Positions 20,424 to 30,432 are shown, counted from the stretch's first letter. The stretch is DNA of 64,000 bases from Orientallactaga sibirica (GCA_036365145.1 JAEOAD010001365.1:952501-1016500), one strand, 5' to 3'. Notes: generated by a model not told the origin, from the letters alone. Translations and numbers: made by a program.

Positions 20424-20584
20424 GGCCAGGCGTGGTAGCACATGCCTTTAATCCCAGCATTTGGGAGGCAGAGGTGGAGAATCACTGTGAGTTCAAGGCC
20501 ACCCTTAGACTACATAGTGAACTCCAGGTCAGCCTGGACTAGAGTGAGACCCTACCTCGAAAAAACCAAAAAAAAAAAAAAAAG
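20424..20584 (+). mobile_element. B1-type SINE
   Basis: AGGGCCAGGCGTGGTAGCAC to CCTACCTCGAAAAAACC plus A tail. Confidence 0.95.
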
Positions 20585-21290
20585 CAAAGAGACCAATAAA
20601 CTGTAACTGACCGATTCACTCATTTCCCAGGCATCCCTCTGGCCTCCCTGCTGCAGGGACCTGAAGATGAAGTTGCCTTTGTACATATGCAACATGTGTC
20701 ATATGGGGGCCTTCCACAAAGCTTTCCCCACCTAAATTACCCCCAATGTCCTCTATACTCATTAGCACCACAGCCTCCTGTGCCATGCCATGTGCTACCA
20801 GGATGCCCAGATGAGCCACTGCCATGCCCAGGACTGCACAGCTTGAAAGAGCTAAGGACCAGGAAGCCAGAGGCTGGCAGCTACAGGCAGGCCCTAAGAA
20901 CGACTGTGTGACCACAGCAAGCAGGTGTACATGACACCCCAACCATTGTATGGGTTCCTGGGAATTCTGACATTCTGATCAAACCCCAAGTGCAGCTAGG
21001 CATCCATCCTTGGACAACGGGCACCTAATAGCATAAATTCATCCATAAAATAACTTATGCTGTGTCTCCCACATGCCAGGTGCTGTGCTGTGCTGTGAAG
21101 ACAGAGACAAAGGGCTTGTGCTCTCATGGCATCTACAGTTGGTAGGTGCATAGGTCACTATTGCCACAGGTTCCTGACAGGGCCTCTGGCAGAGGTAACA
21201 GTAAAAGGCTACAGTAGCTGGGGTACACCAAGCATGCAGTTGTTAAGTCACAGATAAGATAGAACAGGGAACCTGAGGGCTGGGTTAGGG
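20585..21290. other. Unique sequence, no supported gene
   Basis: An open frame at 20640-20911 is preceded by CTGCTGCAG, but it lacks a matching donor, conservation evidence or recognisable domain. About 21030-21230 (ACATGCCAGGTGCTGTGC, CTCTCATGGCATCTACAG) looks like an old LINE or SINE fragment. Confidence 0.4.
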
Positions 21291-21294
21291 ATAC

Positions 21295-21490
21295 AGGACC
21301 AGCTGACATTTGCTTGTTAGTCTCTCTCCAGGATTCTGGGCACTTTATATCCATGACTCACTGGGTGATGTTACTATTTTTTATTTCCTAAGAAGAGGAA
21401 ACTGAGGCCGAGAGAGAGAGACAGTAAGACTCACTAATGACTACAAATCTGGTGTAGACCAGGCTGAGAAGCCCACAGCCTTAGCACACA
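21295..21490 (+). mobile_element. MIR
   Basis: TCTGGGCACTTTATATCCATGAC, AGAGGAAACTGAGGCCGAGAG, GACTACAAATCTGGTG. Confidence 0.75.
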
Positions 21491-21494
21491 AGTC

Positions 21495-22469
21495 TGCACA
21501 CAACAGAGGCTCAAGTAGAGTCACTGACGCCTCTCCTTGGAAGAAGTGGCCTCCATGCCACACTTCCTCAACATGTGGCCTAACCTTTCTTCACAGGAGC
21601 AGATGGGTAAACATTTCATGGGAGAAGAGGGAAGTAAAAGCGAGAAAAAAACAAACAAAAAAGCCAACATCTAATTCGCACAAAAGAAACACATTATTAA
21701 CTTTCTTTACAAGGCACTATTGAGATTAGCAAACATTGTTTACCCACCAGGCATCCAGAATCCTGTCCTGATCACAAAGCAGGTAGATGACTGCTAGGTT
21801 GGCCCCAGGTGTGGCTCTTATCCCCAGTTTTCCCAAGGCAAAGGCCACCTGCCCCAGCTACCCAGGCCAACCCATGGTGGTGCCTCCCCCAGTCTGTCTG
21901 GAATGCGGAAATGGAAACCAGCCGTGCCAGCTTCTAACAGTGACTTATTCATCGGCCACAAGGACACACCAGCCACTGGAGTTCCCCCAAGAGATTGCTG
22001 CTCTTCACAAACACAACAGGCACATTCCCAAAAAGCTGCTTTTGCCAACAGTCCCTTTGAGGGAGAGAAATAAAAGGATTCCTTACTCATCAGACACGTG
22101 GTCCCAAGACTGAATGAGTTTAAGAGAAAGCTCTAAAGTAACAAAGACGAGTGTTACCTCCAGTTCAGGAACAGGCCACCTGTTCAGCAGTGAAGCCAAG
22201 CCTGGATCTATGCCACAGCATCCTCTGCCCTGAGCTTGTGCACAGCTGTTTCATTCACAACCTTGTGATCCACAGGTGGGCCCCTCGCTGCTGCAGACTG
22301 CGAACCAGCTCACAGAGGCCAAATGGATTAATGATTAAGCCCTGCTGCGGTACTCTTCCAGCCAGCTTTGAAAGCACAACTCAATGGTTTTGACAAGGAA
22401 GAATACCAACCACACCACAGCCCCAGGGCTCGCTATGCACAAGAGCAGATCTGCTGTAAGCACCTCCTA
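21495..22469. other. Unique non-coding sequence
   Basis: Several overlapping open frames on both strands (for example 21787-22113) but none has a motif I recognise. The region is GC-balanced and unusually free of rodent SINEs for about 1 kb, which could reflect a conserved element. Confidence 0.4.
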
Positions 22470-22590
22470 CAACAGATCCCACCAGAACCTCACAGCCAGC
22501 CTCTACGTCAGAACAGGTAAGACCACTGAACAGAGAAGTGACAGGCTGAAGGATTCAACCCAAGCTGGTCCAGTTTTTGACCACTGCGCT
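22470..22590 (+). mobile_element. MIR
   Basis: GAACCTCACAGCCAGCCTC, CTGAACAGAGAAGTGACAGG, GACCACTGCGCTACATC. Confidence 0.6.
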
Positions 22591-22624
22591 ACATCTCCTC
22601 TTGTAAGGGCAGACAGGTGTCCGT

Positions 22625-22720
22625 ACCAGGCCTCAACTTCCTCATCTGTAAAATGGAATGGGGAACAGGAGTCGGTGAGATCCTTATGGTGAACACTGCT
22701 CTGGGTCACATTTTTGCTCA
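22625..22720 (-). mobile_element. MIR fragment
   Basis: GGCCTCAACTTCCTCATCTG then TAAAATGGAATGGGGAAC, antisense MIR. Confidence 0.65.
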
Positions 22721-22724
22721 ATAA

Positions 22725-22854
22725 TAAGCCAGGCACAGTAGCTCACACTTGTAGTCCGAACACCCAGGAAGTGGAGGAAGGAGGATAAAAGTTAAGGTCA
22801 TCCTAGGGTACATAGTGAGTTCAGGCCCAGTTTGGGCTACATAAGACCCTGTCT

Positions 22855-22893
<39 letters not shown>
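22725..22893 (+). mobile_element. B1-type SINE, old, long A tail
   Basis: AAGCCAGGCACAGTAGCTCAC, CCCTGTCTC and about 38 A residues. Confidence 0.9.
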
Positions 22894-22999
22894 ATTATCA
22901 CAAGCTGCTATCACTTGAACTTCAATATAGAGAACAATTGGCTCATGGTCACAGAACTTAAATTCTGGGCAACTGATGGGAAAATATCAAGAAAGACTC

Positions 23000-23119
23000 T
23001 TGCCAGCTGTGGCGGTACATGCCTGTAATCCTAGCACATGTGAAGCAGAAGCAAGTAATTTTGATTTCAAGGCCAAACCAAGCTACAAAGTGAGTTCTGC
23101 CTGTAGAATGAAACCCTGT
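23000..23119 (+). mobile_element. B1-type SINE, old
   Basis: TTGCCAGCTGTGGCGGTACATG, CCTGTAATCCTAGCACATG, TTCAAGGCCAAACCAAGC. Confidence 0.8.
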
Positions 23120-23252
23120 AAACCAGGCATGGTAGCATATCACTTAGTTCCAGCACTGGGGAGACTGAGGTAGGAGGATTGCCATGAGTTTGAGGCCAGC
23201 CTAGGTTAGAGTAAGACCCTGCTTCAAAAAAAAAAAAAATAAAGAAAGAAAG
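23120..23252 (+). mobile_element. B1-type SINE
   Basis: AACCAGGCATGGTAGCATATC to AGACCCTGCTTC plus A tail, immediately following the previous B1. Confidence 0.9.
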
Positions 23253-23296
23253 AATGAATGAGACCCTGTCTCAGTAAACCATAGAAAACAAAATCT

Positions 23297-23438
23297 TACG
23301 TTTTTTAATTTATTTACAAGCAGGGAGAGAGAGAAGGAGGGAGGGAGGGAGAAAGAAAATGAATATATGGGTGCACCAGGGCCTCTTGCCACTGGAAACA
23401 AACTCTAGATGCATGCAGTATTTTGTACATCTGGCTTT
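23297..23438 (-). mobile_element. tRNA-class SINE, head removed
   Basis: Tail TTTAATTTATTTACAAG to ACATCTGGCTTT at 23438, where a B1 begins. The head half of the SINE is not found on the other side of the B1, so the junction is a deletion or a truncated fusion. Confidence 0.85.
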
Positions 23439-23590
23439 AATGCCTTTAATCCTTTAATCCCAGCACTCGGGAGGCAGAGGTAGGAGGATCGCTGTGAGTC
23501 TGAGGCCACCCTGAGATTACAAAGTGAATTCCATGTCAGCCTGGGTTAGAGTGAGACTCTACCTTGAAAAACCAAAAAATAAAAAAATTT
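23439..23590 (+). mobile_element. B1-type SINE, 5' end unusual
   Basis: Begins AATGCCTTTAATCCTTTAATCCC, a duplicated CTTTAATCC in place of the normal 5' end, then is normal to ACCTTGAAAAACC. Confidence 0.9.
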
Positions 23591-23606
23591 AAAAAGTAAA
23601 AGTTAA

Positions 23607-23754
23607 AATAGCCGGGCGTGGTGGCACACACCTTTAATTCCAGCACTTGGGAGGCAGAGGTAGGAGGATCACCGTGAGTTCAAGGCCACCCTGAGAATAC
23701 AGACTGAATTCCAGGTCAGCCTGAGCTACAGTGAGACCCTACCTGGAAAAACCA
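23607..23754 (+). mobile_element. B1-type SINE
   Basis: ATAGCCGGGCGTGGTGGCAC to CCCTACCTGGAAAAACC. Confidence 0.95.
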
Positions 23755-23915
23755 GAAGGGAAGGGAAGGGGAAGGGGAAGGGAAGGGAAGGGAAGGAAAA
23801 AAAAAGAAAAGAAAAAGAAAAGAGAAAAAGAAAAGAGAAAGAAAAAGAAAAGAGAAAGAAAAAAGAGAAAGAAAAGAAAAGAAAAGAGAAAAGAAGAGAA
23901 GAGAAGAAACAAAAG
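23755..23915. repeat. 160-bp pure purine tract
   Basis: GGGAA repeats followed by GAAAA/AGAAA/GAGAA repeats, grown from the A tail of the preceding B1. There is no pyrimidine for about 150 bases, so triplex formation is plausible. Open frames through it are artefacts of composition. Confidence 0.95.
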
Positions 23916-24062
23916 AAGCCGGCGTGGTGGCACACGCCTTTAATCCCAGCACTTGGGAGGCAGAGGTAGGAGGATTGCCGAGAGTTCGAGGCCACCCTGA
24001 GACTACATAGTTAATTCCAGGTCAGCCTGGACCAGAGTGAGACCCTACCTCGCAAAACCAAA

Positions 24063-24095
<33 letters not shown>

Positions 24096-24096
24096 T
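23915..24096 (+). mobile_element. B1-type SINE
   Basis: AAGCCGGCGTGGTGGCACAC to ACCCTACCTCGCAAAACC, then an A tail turning into AAAAG repeats. Confidence 0.95.
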
Positions 24097-24157
24097 TAAG
24101 ATAAATTTAAAAACTGAATATCTATTCCCAGTCAAGCACCATGGTATAAAGAAGAAC

Positions 24158-24360
24158 CAGAGCTGGGAGATGGCTCAGCAGTTAAAAGTGCTTGCTTGCA
24201 AAGCCTTCTGACCTGGGTTCAATTCTCCAGTACTCACATAAAGCCAGATTCACAAATATGCACATGTGTCTGGAGTTTATCTGCAATAGCAAGAGGCCCT
24301 GTAGCACTCCGATACACACACTCTCCCTCTCAAATAAATAAATAAAAATATTTTTAAATA
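24158..24360 (+). mobile_element. tRNA-class SINE, old form
   Basis: GAGCTGGGAGATGGCTCAGCAG, AAAGCCTTCTGACCTGGGTTC, ACATAAAGCCAGATTCACAAATATG. Confidence 0.9.
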
Positions 24361-24362
24361 AA

Positions 24363-24520
24363 CATTAGCCAGTCATGGTGGTACACGCCTTTAATCCCAG
24401 CACTCAGGAGGCATAGGTAGGAAGATCACCTTGAGTTCAAGGCCACCCTGAGACAACACAGAGAATTCCAGGTTCGTCTGGGCTAGAGCAAGACCCTACC
24501 TTGATAAACCAAAAAAACAC
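24363..24520 (+). mobile_element. B1-type SINE
   Basis: TTAGCCAGTCATGGTGGTACACG to CCTACCTTGATAAACC. Confidence 0.93.
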
Positions 24521-24569
24521 AATTATGATCTCCTGTGAATAAACTGGCAAAAAATATTCAAATAGCTTT

Positions 24570-24790
24570 CATATCTGTGGTACACTAGGCAGTGACTTCC
24601 GGCCAGGCCTGTGGTCACTCTAAGTACTTACTACATTTGAATCCCCCCAACAATCTAAGGATGAATCATTATAAGCCCCACCTTATAAACATGGAACCTG
24701 ACACTGGAGGCCATGTGGCTTGCTCAGGATCAACAAGGAGCCAAGTTGGCCCCAGGACTTGCACACAGGCTGTGCTATAAACCTCAGTCT
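24570..24790 (+). mobile_element. MIR
   Basis: CTAAGTACTTACTACATTTG, GCCCCACCTTATAAACATGG, GGCTTGCTCAGGATCAAC. Confidence 0.65.
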
Positions 24791-25389
24791 CGCAGGACAA
24801 TTCTTTTCTACAACAGCTCTGAGTAACAGCAACAGACAAGCATTTACAGGAAATTCCATCTACAAAAGGAATGTCACCTTCAAAGACTGCGGATGGGGAG
24901 TGGAGAACACAACTGTTCAACTAATAAGTCATATTTAACATGCTGTTATGGTCTTGAGCCAGCCAATAGTGGTCCATAATGGTCCTGCATCCACTCACCA
25001 GCCCTCCAAGGCAAGGCCCCTGCAAGGACCATCTTTTGCAGAAGCAGGTCGGGAGCAGAGATGGAGCCCAGATGTCTCTGAGCAGTATGCTCTCAACAAT
25101 CATGCACACTAACCTCCAGTCTGCTATCCTGTCACCTAAGTTGGGTTCTCCTAAGTTTTCAAACAAAATGTGTGGTACCCAACAAGATCAAGTGCTCCTA
25201 AAGTATAGGGATTCCTGAACACATTTTCAAAGATGGACATGATTAGAAAGCAAAGAGCTAAGTTATGGCCAGGGTAATTTGAAAATTGGAAAGTAAAATG
25301 ACACAAAAATGATTCCACTCTTTCACTCATTTCTTTAGTAGATCCACATGTCCATGTACTCAACATCCACCCCTTATTCCCAGTCCTTT
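24791..25389. other. Unique non-coding sequence
   Basis: No SINE of the rodent families, no gene motif. Short open frames only. Confidence 0.45.
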
Positions 25390-25600
25390 CCTGAACAGTG
25401 TTGTGATTTTATTCCCAGAGCCTTTCCCAGGCCAACCAGGTCAAGCTGGCTCCAGCCACAGCTGGAAAAATTGGCCTTGCCTTTTTGTCCAGGCATGGTC
25501 ATATGTCACTACACTGACCAATGAGATGTGAAGGGAGTATAGGAGGCAGGGCATCAGTGAAAGGTTTCTTCATTCTTAAAGAGACATAGACTAAATAAAT
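25390..25600 (+). other. Ancient interspersed repeat, family not assigned
   Basis: GGCATGGTCATATGTCACTAC then GACCAATGAGATGTGAAGGG matches the style of old medium-copy mammalian repeats. Related to 15800. Confidence 0.4.
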
Positions 25601-25733
25601 AACAGGTGCCCTCTCACTGCTGTGGGATATGACTCTACAGGATGTGCCAACTGGAGTCCAGTTCATCATCTGTGGCCTGAGGACATAGGAGGCACACCAC
25701 GGAAGGCAGAGTGGCACAAAGAAAAGGAACTTG

Positions 25734-25909
25734 GACTGAAGAGATGGGGCAGTGGCTGAGGTGCTTGCCTGCAAAACCTAATGACCCGACTTCAATTCCC
25801 CAGTACCCACATAAAAGCCAGATGTACAAAGTAGCACATGCATCTGGAGTTCATTTGCAGTGGCTAGAGGCCATGGCCCACCCATTCTCGGTCTTTCTCT
25901 GCTTGCAAA

Positions 25910-25945
<36 letters not shown>
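25734..25945 (+). mobile_element. tRNA-class SINE
   Basis: TTGGACTGAAGAGATGGGGC head, CGACTTCAATTCCCC, with eight AAAT repeats as tail. Confidence 0.93.
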
Positions 25946-26033
25946 GAAAAAGGACTTATAAGCATTACAAAACTGTTCAGTCCAGTCTCATACTGACTAC
26001 TTAGGGGCTTGTTACATGACATTATAAAATCAT

Positions 26034-26236
26034 TTTTAAAAATATTTTATTTATTTGCAAACAGAGATACACAGGGGAGGGGGAATGGGCATGCCAGGGT
26101 CTCCAGCTATTGCAAACAAACTCCAGATGTATGGGCCACTTTGTGTATCTGCCTTTACATGGGTACTAAGGAACTGAACTTGGGTCACTAGGCTTTAGAG
26201 GCAAATACCTTAACCACTGGGCCATCTCTCCAGCCC
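26034..26236 (-). mobile_element. tRNA-class SINE
   Basis: TTTTATTTATTTGCAAACAG start, GGGCCATCTCTCCAGCCC end. Confidence 0.93.
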
Positions 26237-26284
26237 AAGATCATAAAATCTTGTTCAGGCTAATTTCATTTGGGCTTCAAATGT

Positions 26285-26455
26285 AATTTGGCTGAAAATG
26301 TGGGTTCCTAGACAGGGAACCCCATTAATCCCTAGGTGCTTGTTAGAAGTGCAAATGCTCAAGCTGGACCTAAAGAACCGGACACTCTGGGAGTCCACGC
26401 AGTCTGTGGTTCTGAGGCTTCTCAGGGCTGAAAACTCTGCAGGAGCACTCAAGGC
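26285..26455 (-). mobile_element. MER5A-like hAT MITE
   Basis: GTGGGTTCCTAGACAGGGAACC, CTTGTTAGAAGTGCAAATGC, GCAGTCTGTGGTTCTGAGG: antisense MER5A order. Confidence 0.6.
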
Positions 26456-26690
26456 TAACAGTTAATAGCACTCTGGACTGACATGGCACTCCAAATCATG
26501 TCACCACAGTTTTCTAGCTGTGTAACGTTGAGCAAGTTATTTAAATTCTACAAAGGGGAATAAGTGCATGTCAGGAGTTGTTGGGAAACTTAGATGAAGT
26601 CACTGCATGGGACAGTAGCCCAAAGCACCTAGCATATTTGGCACACGAGGCTTCATATAAATTTTCTGTCTGCTATTGATGTCACTGCCA
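26456..26690 (-). mobile_element. MIR
   Basis: TTTCTAGCTGTGTAACGTTG, AGCAAGTTATTTAAATTC, CAAAGCACCTAGCATATTTGG. Confidence 0.75.
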
Positions 26691-26827
26691 TCATTATTAC
26701 TGTCAGCAGCTAACATAACTTCCTGCTGGGCTCTCCCAAAGCTGGGCCCCACCTCATTTAGGTTTATCTAACCCCTAGGACCTAGTCCTGTGTCTTACAG
26801 GGTTTCACAAAGAGTTGCAGGTATCTT

Positions 26828-26978
26828 CTGTTTTGTTTTTCGAGGTAGGGTTTCACTCTAGCCCACCCTGACCTGGAATTCACTCTGTAGTCTCAGGGTG
26901 GCCTCGAACCCACAGCAATCCACCTATCCCTGCCTCCCGAGTGTTGGGATTAAAGGCATGTGCCACCACGCCCAGCTT
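26828..26978 (-). mobile_element. B1-type SINE
   Basis: TTTTTCGAGGTAGGGTTTCAC to GCCACCACGCCCAGC. TSD GAGTTGCAGRTATCTT at 26812-26827 and 26979-26994, one mismatch. Confidence 0.95.
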
Positions 26979-26994
26979 GAGTTGCAGATATCTT

Positions 26995-27462
26995 TCTGGC
27001 TAGTACAAGAATGTGGCAAACAGGAGGGTCTGAAGGTGTCTTCCTACCTCCACACGATGGCTCACAGGCTTCCTCCCACAGCCTGGCACACTATGGCCCC
27101 AGTTTGTGCTACTGTGCCCAAAAGTACAGCCCACCCCCAGAGGACATCACACCATGTAAATCACACCAAACACCAGCAAGACACTTGTGGTGCCCTTCCC
27201 TCTGGGAGCTATCTAAATATTCAAATTTTGGCGCCAAGATGCAGAAGACCAAAGACTAATTAAGACCACCCATCAGGTTGAATCCAGGCTGCAATGTAAG
27301 CCTGGGCTTAGGGCTACAGATGGGACAGGAGTTTTCTATCCTTGGTGGAAATATAAAATGTCTAATTTCTGACTACCAACCATTATGGCAAGGAAGGCAT
27401 AAGCAAAGGTCTTTTGCTCCTGAAAAGAAGCTATTAGGCCAAACCTTATAAAACCGTCAATA
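26995..27462. other. Unique non-coding sequence
   Basis: No gene or repeat recognised. The overlapping open frames here include antisense B1 and carry no motif. Confidence 0.45.
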
Positions 27463-27668
27463 GGGCTGGAGAGATGGCTTAGCAGTCAAGGCATTTGCCT
27501 GCGAAGCCTGAGTACCCCGGTTCAATTCTCCAAGTCCCACATAAGCCAGTTGCACATGGTGGTGCATGTGTCTGGAATTCGTTTGCAGTGGCTAAAGGCC
27601 CTGGCACGCCCATTCTCTCTCTCTATATCTCGCTCTCCTTGCAAATAAATAAATAAATTTTTTAAATG
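27463..27668 (+). mobile_element. tRNA-class SINE
   Basis: AGGGCTGGAGAGATGGCTTAGCAG to AAATAAATAAATAAAT. Confidence 0.95.
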
Positions 27669-27747
27669 CAATTTCATATGGTTCTGCTCAGGTTCTGCTC
27701 ATTCAAGTAACGCAATATCAGGGAACTGATAACCATCAAAAACTAGG

Positions 27748-27980
27748 TGCCTTTTTTTTTGTTTATTTTTATGTATTTGAGAGTGACAGACAGTGAAAGA
27801 GGTAGAGAGAGAGAATGAGAGAATGGGTGCACCAGGGCCCCCGGCCACTGCAACCGAACTCTAGATGCATGCGCCCCCTTGTGCATCTGGCTTATGTGGG
27901 TACTGGGGAATCAAGCCTTGAGCCAGGGTCCTTAGAATTCACAAGCAAGTGCTTAATCACTAAGACATGTCTCCAGCCCC
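27748..27980 (-). mobile_element. tRNA-class SINE
   Basis: T run, AGAGAATGGGTGCACCAGGG, GACATGTCTCCAGCCCC. TAGGTGCC before and TAGGTACC after look like a TSD. Confidence 0.94.
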
Positions 27981-28099
27981 TAGGTACCATTTTTTTCATC
28001 CTTTGGTTCCATGCACTTGTGGTTTCTATTCAAAATTTAATAAAGCAATCAGCCCTACAGTATTTTCTCATTAGACAAATCTGCATACTTGCTACCTCT

Positions 28100-28332
28100 A
28101 CCCTCATTTCTCCCACTCTTCCCTGACACTCTTATGAGTTTCTTGTTCCTACTGGACTCAACTCTGACAGGGCCTTTGCACTGCTCTACCTAATCCTCAT
28201 ACTCACCTCCTTCAGGCTTGTCCTCAGGCTACTCTGCCTAATGTTTCAACATCTTCCACACTAATACTTGATTTTCTTCCTTTCAGTGCTTACTACCTTA
28301 TAATACAATATACATTTAACCTATCTTGTTTT
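28100..28332 (+). mobile_element. L2 LINE 3' end, left part
   Basis: CTCAACTCTGACAGGGCCTTTGC, GCTTGTCCTCAGGCTACTC, TACTACCTTATAATACAATATAC. Continues at 28478. Confidence 0.6.
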
Positions 28333-28477
28333 GTACTTTTGCTGTTATCTTGAGATAGGCTGGCCTTAGACTCACTATATAGGCAAGAATGACCTTTACC
28401 TCCTGATCCTTCTGCCTCCACCTCCCAAGGGCTGAGATTAGGGTTATAGGAAAACACTAGCAACAACTGGCTTCACT
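28333..28477 (-). mobile_element. B1-type SINE, old, inside an L2
   Basis: TTGAGATAGGCTGGCCTTAG, CTCCCAAGGGCTGAGATTAG. 11-bp TSD TATCTTGTTTT at 28322-28332 and 28478-28488. Confidence 0.85.
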
Positions 28478-28610
28478 TATCTTGTTTTCTGAATCTCACA
28501 CAGAGTGAGCCCCAGAAGGATGAAAAATGTAGTCTGTTTTAGTCACTACTCTATCCTTCAGATTTACATCAGTGCTCAGGTGGTGAGAACATGCTGACCA
28601 CATTTAAAAA
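28478..28610 (+). mobile_element. L2 LINE 3' end, right part
   Basis: TATCTTGTTTTCTGAATCTC, GTCACTACTCTATCCTTCAG, ATCAGTGCTCAGG. Confidence 0.5.
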
Positions 28611-28618
28611 CCAAAGTG

Positions 28619-28862
28619 GGGCTGGAGAGATGGCTTAGCAGTTAAGGTACCTGCCTGCTAAGCCTAAGAATGCCCATTCGATTCTCCAGCCAGATGCAAA
28701 GTGACACAAAGGCACAATGCCACACTTGCCCACAAGAGAGCACACACATCTAGAGTTCGTTCACAGCAGCTGAGAGGCTGCTGGCGCACCCATTCTCTGT
28801 CTCTCTCCAAAAAAAAATTGTTCTCGCTCTCAAATAAATAAATAAATAAATAATATTTTTTA
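28619..28862 (+). mobile_element. tRNA-class SINE, CAAAGTGAC-variant, full length
   Basis: Normal head GGCTGGAGAGATGGCTTAGCAG, then CAGATGCAAAGTGACACAAAGG, CACTTGCCCACAAGAGAGC, TTCACAGCAGCTGAGAGGC. This defines the variant subfamily also seen at 305, 2137 and 35108. Confidence 0.93.
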
Positions 28863-28874
28863 AAACTTTGGGCT

Positions 28875-29038
28875 AGGGGACTGAAGAGATGGCTCAGCAG
28901 TTAAGGCACTTGTCTGTGAAGCCTAAGGACCCACCCAGGTTCGATTACCAGTAACCATGTAAGCAAAATGCACATGGTGGTGCATGCACCTGGAGTTCAT
29001 TTTCAGTGGCTGGAGGTCCTGGTGTGCCCTTTCTCATT

Positions 29039-29084
<46 letters not shown>

Positions 29085-29094
29085 CTTTCTCAAA

Positions 29095-29140
<46 letters not shown>

Positions 29141-29143
29141 TAA
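28875..29143 (+). mobile_element. tRNA-class SINE with long microsatellites
   Basis: GGGACTGAAGAGATGGCTCAG head, a TC run of about 30 bp followed by TGTGTGTG, and at least ten AAAT repeats in the tail. Confidence 0.94.
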
Positions 29144-29149
29144 AAGCAA

Positions 29150-29268
29150 AGTGGGCCAGGTCCCAGCACTGGGGAAGCAGAAGTAGGAGGATCACCATGA
29201 ATTTGAGGCCAGAGCCTGGAGCTACAGAGTGAGTTCCAATTAGCCTGGGCTAGAGTGAGACCCTGCCT

Positions 29269-29300
<32 letters not shown>
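29150..29300 (+). mobile_element. B1-type SINE, 5'-deleted
   Basis: Starts GGGCCAGGTCCCAGCACTGG, joining the first bases directly to the CCCAGC block. The A tail is about 32 nt. Confidence 0.92.
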
Positions 29301-29303
<3 letters not shown>

Positions 29304-29444
29304 GGGTATGGTGGTGCACGCCTTTAATCCCAGCACTTGGGAGTAAGAGGTATGAGGATCACTATGAGTTCAAGGCCACCCTGAGACTACAGAGTGAATT
29401 TCAGGTCAGCCTGGGCTAAAGTGAGATTGTACCTCAAAAAAAAG
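29301..29444 (+). mobile_element. B1-type SINE
   Basis: ACTGGGTATGGTGGTGCACG to GATTGTACCTC plus A tail. Confidence 0.94.
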
Positions 29445-29449
29445 GGTAG

Positions 29450-29613
29450 GCTGTTAGCCGGGGGGGGGGGGGCAGGGGGGTGTATCCCTTTAATCCCAGA
29501 GCACTTGGAGACAGAGGTAGGAGGACTGCAGTGAGTTCGAGGCCACCTGAGACTACACAGTAAATTCCAGGTCAGCCTGGACTAAAGTGAGACCCTACCT
29601 CGAAAAACCAAAA
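29450..29613 (+). mobile_element. B1-type SINE with G run and AGAGCACTTGG variant
   Basis: TTAGCCG followed by about 14 Gs and GGGGGG, then CCCAGAGCACTTGGAGAC, a diagnostic insertion shared with 29960. Confidence 0.93.
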
Positions 29614-29621
29614 AGGAAAGG

Positions 29622-29798
29622 GGAGACTGGAAAGATGGCTTAGCAATTAAGGCGCTCGCCTGCAAAACCTAAGGATCCAGTTTTGAGTCCCCAGAACCCA
29701 CATAAGCCAGATGTACAAGGTGACACATATGTCTGGAGTTCAGCTTCAGTAGCTAGAGACCCTGGTGTGCCCATTCTCTCTCACTCAAGCTCTCTCGC

Positions 29799-29831
<33 letters not shown>
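29622..29831 (+). mobile_element. tRNA-class SINE
   Basis: GAGACTGGAAAGATGGCTTAGC head. The tail is a pure A run of about 30 instead of (AAATA)n. Confidence 0.93.
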
Positions 29832-29832
<1 letters not shown>

Positions 29833-29958
29833 AGGGTGTGGTGGCACATACCTGTAATCCCAGTACTCAGGAGGTAGAAGAAAGAGACCACCTTGGCTGC
29901 AATTTGAGAACAGCCTATGATACATAAAATCCTGTCTGGAAAATATAATAAATTAAAA
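29832..29958 (+). mobile_element. B1-type SINE, old
   Basis: CAGGGTGTGGTGGCACATAC, CCTGTAATCCCAGTACTCAGG. 3' half diverged. Confidence 0.87.
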
Positions 29959-29959
29959 A

Positions 29960-30110
29960 TAAAGCCGGGCATAGTGGTGCATGCCTTTAATCCCAGAGCA
30001 CTTGGGAGACAGAGGTAGGAGGATTGCAGTGAGTTCGAGGACACCTGAGACTACATAGTTAATTCCAGGTCAGCCCAGGCCACAGTGAAACCCTACCTCA
30101 GGAAAAAAAA
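29960..30110 (+). mobile_element. B1-type SINE, AGAGCACTTGG variant
   Basis: AAGCCGGGCATAGTGGTGCATG, CCCAGAGCACTTGGGAGAC, GGATTGCAGTGAGTTCGAGG: same variant as 29450. Confidence 0.94.
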
Positions 30111-30224
30111 ATGCACAGTGCCTAAAAACCCTGGAGACAGAGCTTCAGAACTCCCAAGTACCTTTGAAAGAAAAAAAAAAAAAAAAAAAGCCAAGAAATA
30201 GAAAAAAAATAGGTGCTGAGTGGT

Positions 30225-30379
30225 GGGATTCAGGAGTTGAGAATATGGCTCAGCAATTAAAGGCACTTAATTGCAAAACCTGCTGGTCTGGGTTGAATTC
30301 TCCTACCATGTAAGACAGATTGTAGAAAAAAAAAAAGTGTCTGATGCTCATTTACAGAGGCAAGAGGCTCTGGTGCACC

Positions 30380-30427
<48 letters not shown>

Positions 30428-30432
30428 AAAAT
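30225..30432 (+). mobile_element. tRNA-class SINE, old, with CA tail
   Basis: GAGTTGAGAATATGGCTCAGC head. The CT region is replaced by a CA microsatellite. Confidence 0.82.
30381..30425. repeat. (CA)n microsatellite
   Basis: About 22 uninterrupted CA units; a likely polymorphic marker. Confidence 0.97.

Noticed and set aside
20640..20911. Open frame after a CTGCTGCAG acceptor-like site
   Set aside because: Could be an exon, but there is no donor, no family match, and the frame is short. Not enough to call.
23731..23943. Lys/Arg/Glu-rich open frames on both strands
   Set aside because: They are translations of a pure purine tract.
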